A stretch of 15,756 bases of DNA from Methanobrevibacter sp. (GTDB lineage Archaea > Methanobacteriota > Methanobacteria > Methanobacteriales > Methanobacteriaceae), in the NCBI GenBank assembly GCA_009777005.1, contig WRMT01000031.1:1-15756 (forward strand). The letters run 5' to 3'. Shown in pieces: positions 10,401 through 15,077 of the stretch. The translations under genes were made by a program, and so were the position numbers. Within the stretch, counting starts at the first letter, position 1, and every line of letters begins with the position of its first letter. Below the pieces are notes generated by a model, which was given only the letters and a program-made list of their open reading frames with translations, was not told where the DNA came from and searched no databases.

Positions 10401-11549
10401 AACAGAATCGATATTAACATTATTATAACCATTAATATAAATAGTTCCACCAGTACTAGCTCCAGTTATAATCATGTTGTATATATTAACAGTTCTCCAA
10501 GTACTTGCTGTAGCAGCATTAATTGTCAGAAACCTAGTAGCACCAGGACTTATAATAACATCACCTGCAGTATCATTACCAATAAAGGTAATATTTTTTC
10601 CAACAGAAATACCATTTTGCCCTGATCCAGTGTAAGTTCCTGGAAGTAAAACAATGTAAGAATTAACAAGAGCATTATTATAAGCATTCTGAATAGACCT
10701 TTTAGCAGTGCCAATAGATAAACCATCTAAAGAATCATTACCATTAACAGGATTCACCCAATATATAGAAGCATTTGTTGGAAACGGAGGTTTTGATGCT
10801 TGCACAGAAGAGTTTACATTGAAAAATAATTGATTTTGACTAATCTTATAATTCATATCCCCATTTCCAATATAAGAAGCATGTACAGTGTAATTACCAT
10901 CAGCTAAGTCCAAGTTATAAGTAGCTATACCATTTAATCCATAAACCTTACCAGAAAATTTATTATTAATATAAAAAACAACATCACCATTTAATTCATT
11001 ACCATCTAAATCTTTAATATATGATGTAAGAAGAACATTTCTAGTAGTATAACTAGAATGTGCATCGACTAAAACATTATCATAAGTTTGCTTATTATTT
11101 ATAAAGTTACAATTATCAAATTCAAGATTTCCATCTCCTCTAGCTGAACCATTAAATACAGCGATAAGACCATTATAATTAGCTATATCCTCATCAAAAT
11201 ATTCATAATTACTAATTATAGTTAAATTAATTAAAGTCAGAGTATTTCCTTCAATAATATTAAAAACATGATTTTCCTCATTAACATGAATAATTGTATC
11301 CGTTTTACTGTTACCTTGAATAGTTAGATTTTTATCTATAGTTATGTTCCAATTATCCGAACCTGTGTAAATTCCATTTTCTAAGTTCAATACATCACCA
11401 TCAGAAATAGTAGAAACTCCATTTGAAATGCCTCCAACTGTTGAATTAGTGATGTTTAGATTAGCTCCAGATAAACACTGAAAGCTATATAATAATCCAA
11501 AAATAATCACCGTAATCATGATTATCTTTGTAAACAAGTTTTTTTCCAT
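1458..11549 (-). CDS. Giant adhesin-like surface protein (beta-helix / DUF11 / Ig-like repeats, C-terminal anchor)
   Basis: A 3363-residue secreted, membrane-anchored protein; a role in attachment or cell-cell contact is inferred from architecture. Residues 1-29 form a signal peptide (K3 and K8, hydrophobic 9-23, probable cleavage after SGA). About 30-260 hold a short beta-helix and one Ig-like domain. About 262-905 are a long parallel beta-helix with some 15 GGA/GGS rungs, closing with NWWGNN. Two Ig-like domains lie near 1025-1215, and a second beta-helix to about 1585 closes with NWWGTN. Nine DUF11 repeats (each TVNLT or SVNLT...) span about 1709-2813, and five Ig-like domains with DExGNP-type motifs about 2815-3275. 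A Pro/Asp linker (DPVDPLDPIDSVDP) then leads to a hydrophobic segment ending KRKE, the probable membrane anchor. Asn-X-Ser/Thr sequons are very abundant. No pseudomurein-binding repeat was seen. An ATG at 11558 is in frame, but AGGAG abuts it; the ATG at 11549 lies 9 nt from AGGAG and is preferred. Confidence 0.93.
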   Translation of the reverse strand: MEKNLFTKIIMITVIIFGLLYSFQCLSGANLNITNSTVGGISNGVSTISDGDVLNLENGIYTGSDNWNITIDKNLTIQGNSKTDTIIHVNEENHVFNIIEGNTLTLINLTIISNYEYFDEDIANYNGLIAVFNGSARGDGNLEFDNCNFINNKQTYDNVLVDAHSSYTTRNVLLTSYIKDLDGNELNGDVVFYINNKFSGKVYGLNGIATYNLDLADGNYTVHASYIGNGDMNYKISQNQLFFNVNSSVQASKPPFPTNASIYWVNPVNGNDSLDGLSIGTAKRSIQNAYNNALVNSYIVLLPGTYTGSGQNGISVGKNITFIGNDTAGDVIISPGATRFLTINAATASTWRTVNIYNMIITGASTGGTIYINGYNNVNIDSVIFKGKTTGYGSIDIMTNSRVNVNNCAFINSYGNYGSAIHANAANIILNVTNSNFTNNSAANEGGSIYVSTTAANLGNSSLYLNNVTFKDQSAGNYGGAIENYRWYIEASNTEFINCSATYGGVIDNNFHIFVAINSSFINCTATTAGGAIFNDNSEPSYVRLYNSTFINCKKTDTIRSGGALGSFDGTSYYVVNGCTFINCSSQTWGGAIGVGGGEVNITNSKFIDNYASTYGGAVASSGGTIRIIGSTFYNNSAGSYGGAVASSATGSVITVNNSYFYSNNVRNTNGYGGALGSTGGTLSIYNCELMHNEAASYGGAAGLSANTATIRVENSNVFNNSASIGGAFGSRGGTINLLNSTLRENRASTFGGAVGIDGSGTVVVNDSIIDSNSAGTYGGAIGLNGGNLNTTGSNYTFNIAGTYGGAIGSSSRFYVNYCNFFNNSASTNGGAIGSTGTGTITTTIFGSSFVNNYAVGNGTALHVAGRANINYNRFFANNDTPQRLYATVWTNTSQSLNVNVDYNWWGNNTHYATGVQPNYWIILNVNYTNIPLYNRTAHLYYSLTSQNGTSINESRLPTFWGSFEGDVNEYNYNISFDASKSQYISIPFNSYAFLNGVFTVDWWKSEFNNVSSTSTPNITSNNVFGKYKNLTVLNATLTDSHGYGLENLTVDFYIGGVKVASGITDVNGFVSSFYNVTSAGNFSFLIHYTGNDINFLSTNVTYNASFDKRDTFISSFDFIANAFDISYLNATIVDEYGDYVENAIISFYDPNGLLYGSSISNSLGFTSTSYIFNIIGNHSFYAYFGGNGNYTEYNSSIIGLNIATITFEYNIQNDTYNLYVNSSGGNDTFLGINWDNPLKSISRALAIGEEQNWTNFIIHIAPGIYSSSLNLNLNIVNNVTFIGYSSLGGEIIFDGEHQIRSGFNISPNVNVNIFNISFVNGQASEGGALYSLGTLNIHGSKFINNTASTSGGVIYNTGNFFIDNSDFINNKAVFGGAIYNNGLNFTVTNSNFTNNSQAIALATTSFNLNNNNIVANDIALQLVFNNLNYTLNGLSTSNNIRDNIFALGISGNHSNYTINDNFGLLNNGGIIFLSGSNSNTIVNSNITDYTKSDSWAIFFDGFSTNNAIISCNITNNHRAIGINGTANNIISSNIINNQLGIHILSGSLNTIINYNRILNNTFSNGFDLLNNGLNTNGNLNWWGTNIPLVNGINLDNWFVMELSANLKKTIYNATIAEYIGDIEISYHFLLFDNSTMITSFFNPDLLPQFFVNLIWNSTNGTIYYMSNIDGKRRYSQNLSLKPDDTFSFQAIGDNSDILLFLVADLTNTVNLTINKSTNLTNNPNFGDYFSYTITVTNNGLANATGVFITDILDYRLIFESADGNYNYTTGLWNIGNLNAGESITLTIIVRINGTGNITNLANLTGVEENNIADNTFDEVNFTVPATVNLTLTKNSNATENLSLGDLITFTIVLTNHGPDNATNIIVTDVLDHRLIYLNSNGIYSLGTVVWNIGSLAIGENITFFVNVKINGTGFISNTASVTDVEEKNISGNTSDSINFTVPETVNLTISKVNNVTGSVNVGDHVLYTIVVTNFGPDLATGVVVVDVLDPRLVYVDGGPFGVYDSVTRAVSWNLSSIGVGDSVILSLIVWVNGSGNISNLASVSVNEVNVGNNSTEGSGNNSTLELQDSVNLTITKTNNVSGFVNVGDYVLYTIVVTNFGPDVATGVVVVDVLDSRLVYVDGGLLSVYDFVTRVVSWNLSSIGVGDCVILSLIVWVNGSGNISNLASVSVNEVNIGNNSTEGSGNNSTLELSETVNLTIFKTNNVSGSVNVGDYVVYTIVVTNHGPDVATGVVVLDVLDYRLIYHNCSAGGLYNPVTRTVSWNVSSIGVVDNVTLTVIVRVNGSGNIVNLANVSVNELNIGENSTSSSGNGSSLSLPDTVNLTISKVNNATGSVMVGDYVLYTIVVTNHGPDIATGLVIVDVLDPRLVYIDSSVGGLYDSATRTVSWSVGSVGIGDTVTLNVTVRVNGSGDIVNLANVSVNELNIGENSTSSSGNGSSLFLPDTVNLTISKSVSVDGSLTVGSHIVYTIVVANHGPDIATGLVVVDVLDPRLVYLDSTVGGLYDSVTRTVSWSVGSVGIGDNVTLNITVWVNGSGDIFNLANLSVNEINIGENTTNANDSSLYLSNTVNLTISKTNNVVNNITVGDHIVYSIVITNHGPDIATGIVVSDVLDYRLIYMASTSGGFYNVGTRTVSWNIGTIGVGESRYLTITVIVNGTGNIFNIANVSVNEVNIGENSTSTSENALYILDTVNLTINKTHNVTGSVYFGDNIRYTIVVTNYGPDVATGVVVADVLDYRLIYVDSSVGGLYNSFDRTVSWNVGSIGIGESVTLSVTVKINGSGDIVNLANVSVNEINIGENTTEENRTILNVLKLETNSSIIVPLSSKIGEFSVLMGTVIDEKGNSVANVNISILVDGQTFSVTTNSLGFWSLPYTPTNSGNLSIVVTWIGNDIYLGFVNSSTLTVLKVDTSIVLVETPLRLNFTNNLIGHLHDEKGNPIAGATVEFYVNGTYIGFNLTDSNGKVVHAYTPNNTGLFNISLLYNGSSTYESSNNSIIIDVTIMATKIIIETASTKPFINTTIPITLLDEFGNPISNEKIAVTINGQEYNLTTNRDGKAFFHYTPSIAGDLLIIAYFNSTDIYLNSSSSGVLIVDKIPTSILLKNIIINTLQNLTFSSTLVDEYGNLLSDMIVEIFIDGASIGLFKTDTYGKIAIDYNLLSQGVYTIIAVYSGDNTYANTSSNSTLTVRPVKTSLKVSIIHSQNNSTSFIASLHDEFNKPLADKTVVFLLNGQFIGIAITDSNGIATFHNIFILEGQIRVEFLGDNIYRESIENRLFTRNNDSDSINPADIFNPPELVDPVDPLDPIDSVDPTDPTDSIGPTIPQKDLDKDKYQQTIPMSNLGNPMILFVLALLSLLFMGLKRKE
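1719..3110 (-). repeat. Five Ig-like repeats near the adhesin C-terminus
   Basis: About 90-95 residues each. Every repeat has a D-E-x-G-N-P-type turn (DEKGNS, DEKGNP, DEFGNP, DEYGNL, DEFNKP), then a 'F/V-x-I/V-x-G/D-G' strand and a 'T/D-x-x-G-x' strand. Approximate boundaries on the minus strand are 3110, 2832, 2551, 2276 and 1992. They resemble the bacterial Ig-like (Big) families that form stalks. They are well diverged from each other, unlike the DUF11 block, and so are probably older. Confidence 0.75.
3111..6425 (-). repeat. Nine tandem DUF11 repeats in the adhesin
   Basis: Repeats begin (minus strand) at 6425, 6071, 5717, 5342, 4967, 4592, 4217, 3848 and 3479, each opening with TVNLT or SVNLT. 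Unit lengths are 118, 118, then 125 four times, then about 123 residues. The shared core is Y-T-I-V-V-T-N-x-G-P-D-x-A-T-G-V, followed by DVLDxRL, VSWN, NGSG and (A)NVSVNE. DUF11 units are known from archaeal and bacterial surface proteins. Repeats 1 and 2 are the most divergent. Repeats 3 and 4 are almost identical even at DNA level, so the block expanded recently. Confidence 0.9.
9035..10225 (-). repeat. GGA-rung beta-helix repeats of the adhesin
   Basis: Roughly 15 coils of about 20-30 residues, each with a small-residue turn (GGAI, GGAV, GGAL, GGAF, GGVI or GGSI) followed by a short strand and an F-x-N-N/C segment. This resembles the right-handed parallel beta-helix and Pmp-type repeats of surface proteins. 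The block lies inside the larger beta-helix domain that ends at NWWGNN (8823-8840). Confidence 0.8.
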
Positions 11550-11558
11550 AAAACTCAT

Positions 11559-11563
11559 CTCCT
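11559..11563 (-). promoter_or_regulatory. Ribosome binding site that decides the adhesin start
   Basis: AGGAG on the minus strand, complementary to the archaeal 16S rRNA tail. It touches the ATG at 11558 directly, which is unusable spacing, and sits 9 nt from the ATG at 11549, which is good spacing. The protein should therefore start MEKNLF and not MSFMEK. Confidence 0.7.
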
Positions 11564-11580
11564 AAAAAAAGATTAGAAGT

Positions 11581-11599
11581 CAATATTTCGAGCATATTG
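11581..11599. promoter_or_regulatory. Dyad CAATAT-N7-ATATTG at the adhesin start site
   Basis: Six-base perfect inverted arms around a 7-base centre that holds TCGA. It lies just downstream of the adhesin TATA boxes and covers the predicted transcription start, where an archaeal repressor would act. Such short AT arms can arise by chance here, so this is only a candidate operator. Confidence 0.3.
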
Positions 11600-11600
11600 C

Positions 11601-11619
11601 TTATATATACTTATATATT
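11601..11619 (-). promoter_or_regulatory. Double TATA promoter of the adhesin gene
   Basis: The minus strand carries two overlapping TATA boxes, AATATATAAG and TATATATAAG, 10 nt apart, with A-rich sequence (TTAAACG) just upstream as in a BRE. Transcription would start at about 11578 or 11589, giving a leader of about 30-40 nt that contains the AGGAG site. Position and sequence fit a strong methanogen promoter. Confidence 0.6.
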
Positions 11620-11677
11620 CGTTTAATTTTCTTTTAAAAAGTATTAAAGATGAACTATGATTATTAATTATTTAAAA

Positions 11678-12436
11678 TTAATTATTTATTGAAATTAAAT
11701 TTCTAACCCCTCCTGTAACAGGATTAATAAATAATAAATGGATATTTGTCAAAATTAAATTCAAATATTTAATAAATATTAAAAAAAATAAAAATATAAT
11801 AGATTTTTTTTCATTGAATAAATCATAGATAATGTTTTTATAAATTAAAGAGATTAAAGAAAATTTTTTAAAACTATTACAATAATAAAAATAATTTTTA
11901 AAAAAATAATTCTCTTCAAAACAAAAAAAACAACCAAAAAATCCATTAAAATGAGCACAAAATTTAAGAAAAATATTAAAAAAACAATTTTCTTCAAAAC
12001 AAAAAAAACAATTTAAAAATCCATTAAAATAAGCACAAAATTTAAGAAAAATATTAAAAAAATAATTCTCTTCAAAACAAAAAAAACAATCAAAAAATTT
12101 TATAAAAATATGAGGAAGGATTATTGAAAAACTAGAGTACAAGCTATTAAAAATGTTAAAACTAATATGATCCTGTTTTTTAGATATTAATAAAGCATTA
12201 AAATTAATGTAATCATGATTGAAACTATTTTTATTAAATTCTGTCAAAAAAATAGTTAGTGTATAAAATAAATCAGCTTCAGTGCTGTTTTTACTAACAT
12301 TGTTTAGGTTTAGATTAACTTTATAAATATTTACATGTGTTTTATAGCTATTTTCACTTAAATTAATCCTTTTCCCAATGTTAATAGCAATCTGACTATT
12401 TTCATCATTTCCAAAAATTTTTAACCTTTTTTCCAT
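11678..12436 (-). CDS. Hypothetical Phe/Cys-rich protein with internal repeats
   Basis: I do not recognise this 252-residue ORF. The first ~100 residues have ordinary polar composition. Residues ~105-195 hold a Phe-rich repeat with CFFCFEEN occurring three times at exact 26-residue spacing. The tail has a hydrophobic stretch (IIFLFFLIFIKYLNLIL) and ends INPVTGGVRNLISINN. Such a long open frame is unlikely by chance in DNA this rich in TAA, which argues for present or recent coding. Against it, there is no good ribosome site before the ATG (GGAACTAAGAAGAG only), no clear promoter, no recognised domain, and a coding strand T-rich enough to make Phe runs cheaply. The gene points the same way as the adhesin and ends about 130 nt before it, with the adhesin promoter between. 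It could be a lineage-specific small membrane protein or a decaying gene. Confidence 0.4.
   Translation of the reverse strand: MEKRLKIFGNDENSQIAINIGKRINLSENSYKTHVNIYKVNLNLNNVSKNSTEADLFYTLTIFLTEFNKNSFNHDYINFNALLISKKQDHISFNIFNSLYSSFSIILPHIFIKFFDCFFCFEENYFFNIFLKFCAYFNGFLNCFFCFEENCFFNIFLKFCAHFNGFFGCFFCFEENYFFKNYFYYCNSFKKFSLISLIYKNIIYDLFNEKKSIIFLFFLIFIKYLNLILTNIHLLFINPVTGGVRNLISINN
11711..11723. promoter_or_regulatory. Palindrome TCCTGT-A-ACAGGA
   Basis: A 13-base near-perfect dyad with 6-base arms and one central base. It is unusually GC-rich for this region and is preceded by a C run (CCCC). It lies at the 3' end of the hypothetical ORF, about 90 nt upstream of the adhesin TATA boxes. The one-base centre suits a dimeric protein better than an RNA hairpin. 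No known regulator is assigned. Confidence 0.3.
11890..12095 (-). repeat. 78-nt tandem repeat, about 2.5 copies
   Basis: Copies start (minus strand) at 12088, 12010 and 11932, exactly 78 nt apart. The first two are nearly identical, and the third is conserved only over its first ~35 nt. The period is a multiple of three, so the frame of the hypothetical ORF is kept and each copy gives a 26-residue unit beginning CFFCFEEN. Confidence 0.85.
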
Positions 12437-12890
12437 CTCTTCTTAGTTCCTACTATTTTTATCACTTTCTCCCAATTTCTCTCAATTCTCTCAAAATTTA
12501 TTTTTCATATGCTTTTGATCATTTTCATTCAAGGAACTTTTTAACATTTTTATTAAAAATAAAAATATGGTTTGAAGCTATTTTGAAAAAAAAAAAAAAA
12601 CAATGAAAATATACATATTTTGCCTTGATACTTCATCATAGTCATTATTTACTATGTAAAGAAATTAATGAATATCTATTCTATATACAAGAGCATGTTA
12701 ATATTGGATTTACTAATATATAAAGTTATTTAAAATTATTAATAATGAAAATTATTGTTTATTATATATTAATCATGAGTATATAAAATTGCTAATAAAT
12801 TATATTAATAATATAATTTTTTTAAATAAGTGTGTAATAAAAACTATAATATTAAAATAAATTATAATAAATCTCAATATTAGAGAAAAA

Positions 12891-13022
12891 AATTATCAAC
12901 TATATAAAAATCAGAATAAAAATTTACATCTCAACCAAAAAAATAGAAACAAAAATAATCACCAGCTATATAAAAATCAGAATAAAAATTTACATCTCAA
13001 TCAAAAGATAAGAAATAAAAAT
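12891..13022. repeat. 66-nt A-rich tandem repeat, two clear copies
   Basis: A 35-nt block starting CTATATAAAAATCAG is identical at 12900 and 12966, a period of 66 nt. The 31 nt between the blocks are also similar in both copies, so this is a plain tandem repeat. A third, degenerate copy seems to follow from about 13022. Confidence 0.8.
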
Positions 13023-13040
13023 AATTACCAACTACAAAAT

Positions 13041-13320
13041 AAAAAAAACAATTACAAATAATATCAAATATACAAAAATAAGTATCAAGTATAAAAAAAT
13101 AAAGAAAAACATTAACACTTATAATAACAACATTCGATAAAAAAAATAATTATCAAATATACAAAAAAAACATTAACACTTAAACCACAAAAATGGAAAA
13201 AAAAATAATTATCAAATATACAAAAAAAACATTAACATTTAAACCATAAAAATGGAATAAAATTAATTATCAAATATACAATATAAAAAAAACAATTACA
13301 AATAATATCAAATATAAAAA
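13041..13320. repeat. ~59-nt A-rich tandem repeats plus a 32-nt duplicate
   Basis: TATCAAATATAC recurs at 13151, 13210 and 13268 (periods 59 and 58). The first two units share ACATTAACA and AAAATGGAA downstream. A related, more degenerate unit starts at about 13083. In addition a 32-nt string (13041-13072) recurs exactly at 13285-13316, so the array seems bounded by two copies of the same element. Confidence 0.75.
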
Positions 13321-13475
13321 AAATTAATTATTAACTCGAGAATTATAAAGGAAAATATAAGATAATAAGATATTTATTTGTTTTATAGCTTTTTAATTTA
13401 AATTTAAACATTAATTATTTGAATATATTATATTAATCCCTCTAATTTTCATTGAAATCTATTAAAAAAGAAGGT

Positions 13476-13512
13476 TGAAAAATCAAAAAATAATCGTGAA
13501 AAATCAAAAAAT
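13476..13512 (+). promoter_or_regulatory. 16-base direct repeat upstream of MATE promoter
   Basis: TGAAAAATCAAAAAAT occurs at 13476-13491 and again, identically, at 13497-13512. The 21-base period is two helical turns, which places both copies on the same DNA face about 25-60 nt upstream of the MATE TATA box. This is the layout of a tandem activator site; the binding protein is unknown. Confidence 0.35.
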
Positions 13513-13523
13513 TTTAGAATATA

Positions 13524-13555
13524 CAATAGAAAAAAATTATAAATAATTTCTATTG
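13524..13555 (+). promoter_or_regulatory. MATE promoter: TATA box inside a 32-base dyad
   Basis: ATTATAAAT at 13537-13545, with A-rich BRE-like sequence before it, is the best TATA box for the MATE gene and predicts a start near 13570 with a leader of about 95 nt. It is framed by perfect 9-base inverted arms, CAATAGAAA (13524-13532) and TTTCTATTG (13547-13555), with the TATA box close to the centre of symmetry. A dimer bound there would block TBP, so this is a candidate repressor operator. Confidence 0.4.
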
Positions 13556-13654
13556 AAACCAAAACTTAGGAAAAAGTTTACATTAAACAAAAACAAAAAA
13601 GCCAGACATCAAAACAAAACAAAAAAAAATTATAAAAAATATCATGAAGATAAA

Positions 13655-13659
13655 AAGGT
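13655..13659 (+). promoter_or_regulatory. Ribosome binding site of the MATE gene
   Basis: AAGGT ends 5 nt before the ATG at 13665. An upstream ATG at 13644 opens a frame that stops after five codons (at the TAA overlapping this site), so it is not the start. Confidence 0.55.
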
Positions 13660-13664
13660 AAATT

Positions 13665-15077
13665 ATGAGTAATGAAGAAAACAACAATGGTGAAAACAAC
13701 ATTGAAGAGAAAAAAGAAAATAAAAATAAGAAGATAGATATCGTAATGGGAGATCCGAAAATAGCTATTAGAAAGTTATCTTGGCCAATTATGGTATCTA
13801 TGCTTGTGACATTTGCATATAACTTAGCTGATACTGTTTGGGTAGCTGGGCTTGGAACAAACTCACTAGCTGCACTTGGATTTTTCATGCCAATATTTTT
13901 GATAATAATCAGCTTAGGAAATGGAATTGGAGCTGGAACTAACTCACTAATAGCAAGAGCTATTGGAGGGAAAGATAAAAAGAAAGCAGATAATATAGCT
14001 ATACATGGGATTTTAATAACCGTGTTTATATCTCTCCTTGCCCCAATAGTGCTTATTTTCTTTTTAAATAATATACTACTTTTAATGGGAGCGGGAACAA
14101 TAGCTCCACTAACATCCCAATATGCAACAATAATTTTAATAGGATTATTAGTTTTACTGCTTCCAGCTGTAGGAAGTAGTATTCTCCGTTCTGAAGGAGA
14201 TGTAAATAGAGCTATGAATGTAATGGTTATTACAGCTATTTTAAATATAATCCTAGATCCAATTTTCATTTATGTTTTAAAACTAGGTTTAGCTGGAGCT
14301 GCCTATGCAACATTAATATCCTCATCTATTGCTGTAGTAATAATCTCCTATTGGCTTTTAGTAAAAAAAGATACTTATTTAAATATTTCAAAAGAAGACT
14401 TTAACTTTGATTTAGGAATTATAAAAGAAATAATTTACATAGCTATTCCTACAACATCTGAAATAATCATTTTCTCAATTGTTTCTATTATAATCAATTT
14501 CATCTTATCACAAACTGGAGGACCAATAGGAGTAGCTGTTTATACAGCAGGTTGGAGAATAGTTAGTTTAGCTATGATTCCACATATGGGATTAGCTACA
14601 GCTACTTTAACAGTAGTTGCTGCAGCATATGGTGGGAGGAAGTTTAAAAAATTAATAGATAGCTATAATTATTCAATTAAATTAGGATTAAGTATATCAA
14701 CAATTGTTGGAATTTTAGTTTTTATTTTTGCCTCAGAAATTGCAATGATCTTTAGCTACTCTGAGGCAAGTTTGATACCAGCTATTTCTGAGTTTTTAAG
14801 AATAATAAGTATTTTTTGTATAGCTCTGCCATTTGGAATAATTTCATCAACTACATTTCAAGGACTAGGAAAAGCATTTATCTCTTTAATATTAACCATA
14901 CAAAGAGCATTAATTTTTGAAGTTGTCTTTATGTTATTATTTGCATTTTTACTTAATATGGGAGTATATGGAGTATGGTTGGGTTTAGCTATTGGAGGAG
15001 CAATTGGTTATTCTGTTTCATTTATAGTTACTAAGCTATACCTTAGAGGATTTAAGAAAGTTAATATTAAAGAATGA
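13665..15077 (+). CDS. MATE family efflux transporter
   Basis: An inner-membrane antiporter that exports organic cations, drugs or metabolites using a Na+ or H+ gradient; the substrate cannot be told from sequence. Its 470 residues match the family length. About 12 hydrophobic segments are visible, roughly at 37-57, 67-92, 111-135, 150-172, 184-206, 207-232, 254-280, 288-322, 336-364, 372-398, 404-430 and 433-458. They form two six-helix halves joined by a charged loop near 233-252. Family motifs include NLADTVWVAGLG (53-64), RSEGD (175-179) followed by NRAM, and LNIILDPIFI (193-202). A charged Asn/Glu/Lys-rich stretch of about 25 residues precedes the first helix. The gene is the only rightward one in the window, stands alone, and sits behind a structured promoter region (direct repeat plus a dyad around the TATA box), which suggests regulated expression. 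Family assignment is firm; subfamily is not. Confidence 0.95.
   Translation: MSNEENNNGENNIEEKKENKNKKIDIVMGDPKIAIRKLSWPIMVSMLVTFAYNLADTVWVAGLGTNSLAALGFFMPIFLIIISLGNGIGAGTNSLIARAIGGKDKKKADNIAIHGILITVFISLLAPIVLIFFLNNILLLMGAGTIAPLTSQYATIILIGLLVLLLPAVGSSILRSEGDVNRAMNVMVITAILNIILDPIFIYVLKLGLAGAAYATLISSSIAVVIISYWLLVKKDTYLNISKEDFNFDLGIIKEIIYIAIPTTSEIIIFSIVSIIINFILSQTGGPIGVAVYTAGWRIVSLAMIPHMGLATATLTVVAAAYGGRKFKKLIDSYNYSIKLGLSISTIVGILVFIFASEIAMIFSYSEASLIPAISEFLRIISIFCIALPFGIISSTTFQGLGKAFISLILTIQRALIFEVVFMLLFAFLLNMGVYGVWLGLAIGGAIGYSVSFIVTKLYLRGFKKVNIKE

Larger units (their letters stand above)
12437..13664. other. Gene-free AT-rich region between hypothetical ORF and MATE gene
   Basis: About 1.2 kb with no credible coding frame on either strand. 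It holds a short purine-rich leader before the hypothetical ORF, an A15 run at 12586-12600 (T15 leftward), a small inverted repeat CATAGT-N8-ACTATG at 12637-12656, two A-rich tandem-repeat blocks (12891-13022 and 13143-13320) and the MATE promoter region (13476-13555). No tRNA, rRNA or insertion-sequence remnant was seen. Confidence 0.6.

Noticed and set aside
11465..11549. Lipoprotein signal in the adhesin leader (Cys at residue 25)
   Set aside because: The residues before the Cys (S-F-Q) do not form a lipobox, and the protein has a C-terminal membrane anchor.
11549..11558. Adhesin start at the first in-frame ATG (11558)
   Set aside because: AGGAG directly touches this ATG, leaving no spacing; the ATG at 11549 is 9 nt from the same site.
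11858..12125. Lys-rich reading of the 78-nt repeats on the plus strand
   Set aside because: Broken by an in-frame TAA at about 12013 and with no upstream start signal; the minus frame stays open throughout.
12891..13320. Possible CRISPR array (35-nt identical blocks spaced by 31 nt)
   Set aside because: The 'spacers' between the identical blocks are similar to each other, the second block has a different period, there are only two clean copies and there are no cas genes. This is an ordinary tandem repeat.
13583..14269. 228-codon open frame on the minus strand
   Set aside because: It lies opposite the MATE gene, which has clear family motifs, and its own translation shows no recognisable domain. 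It is an antisense shadow.
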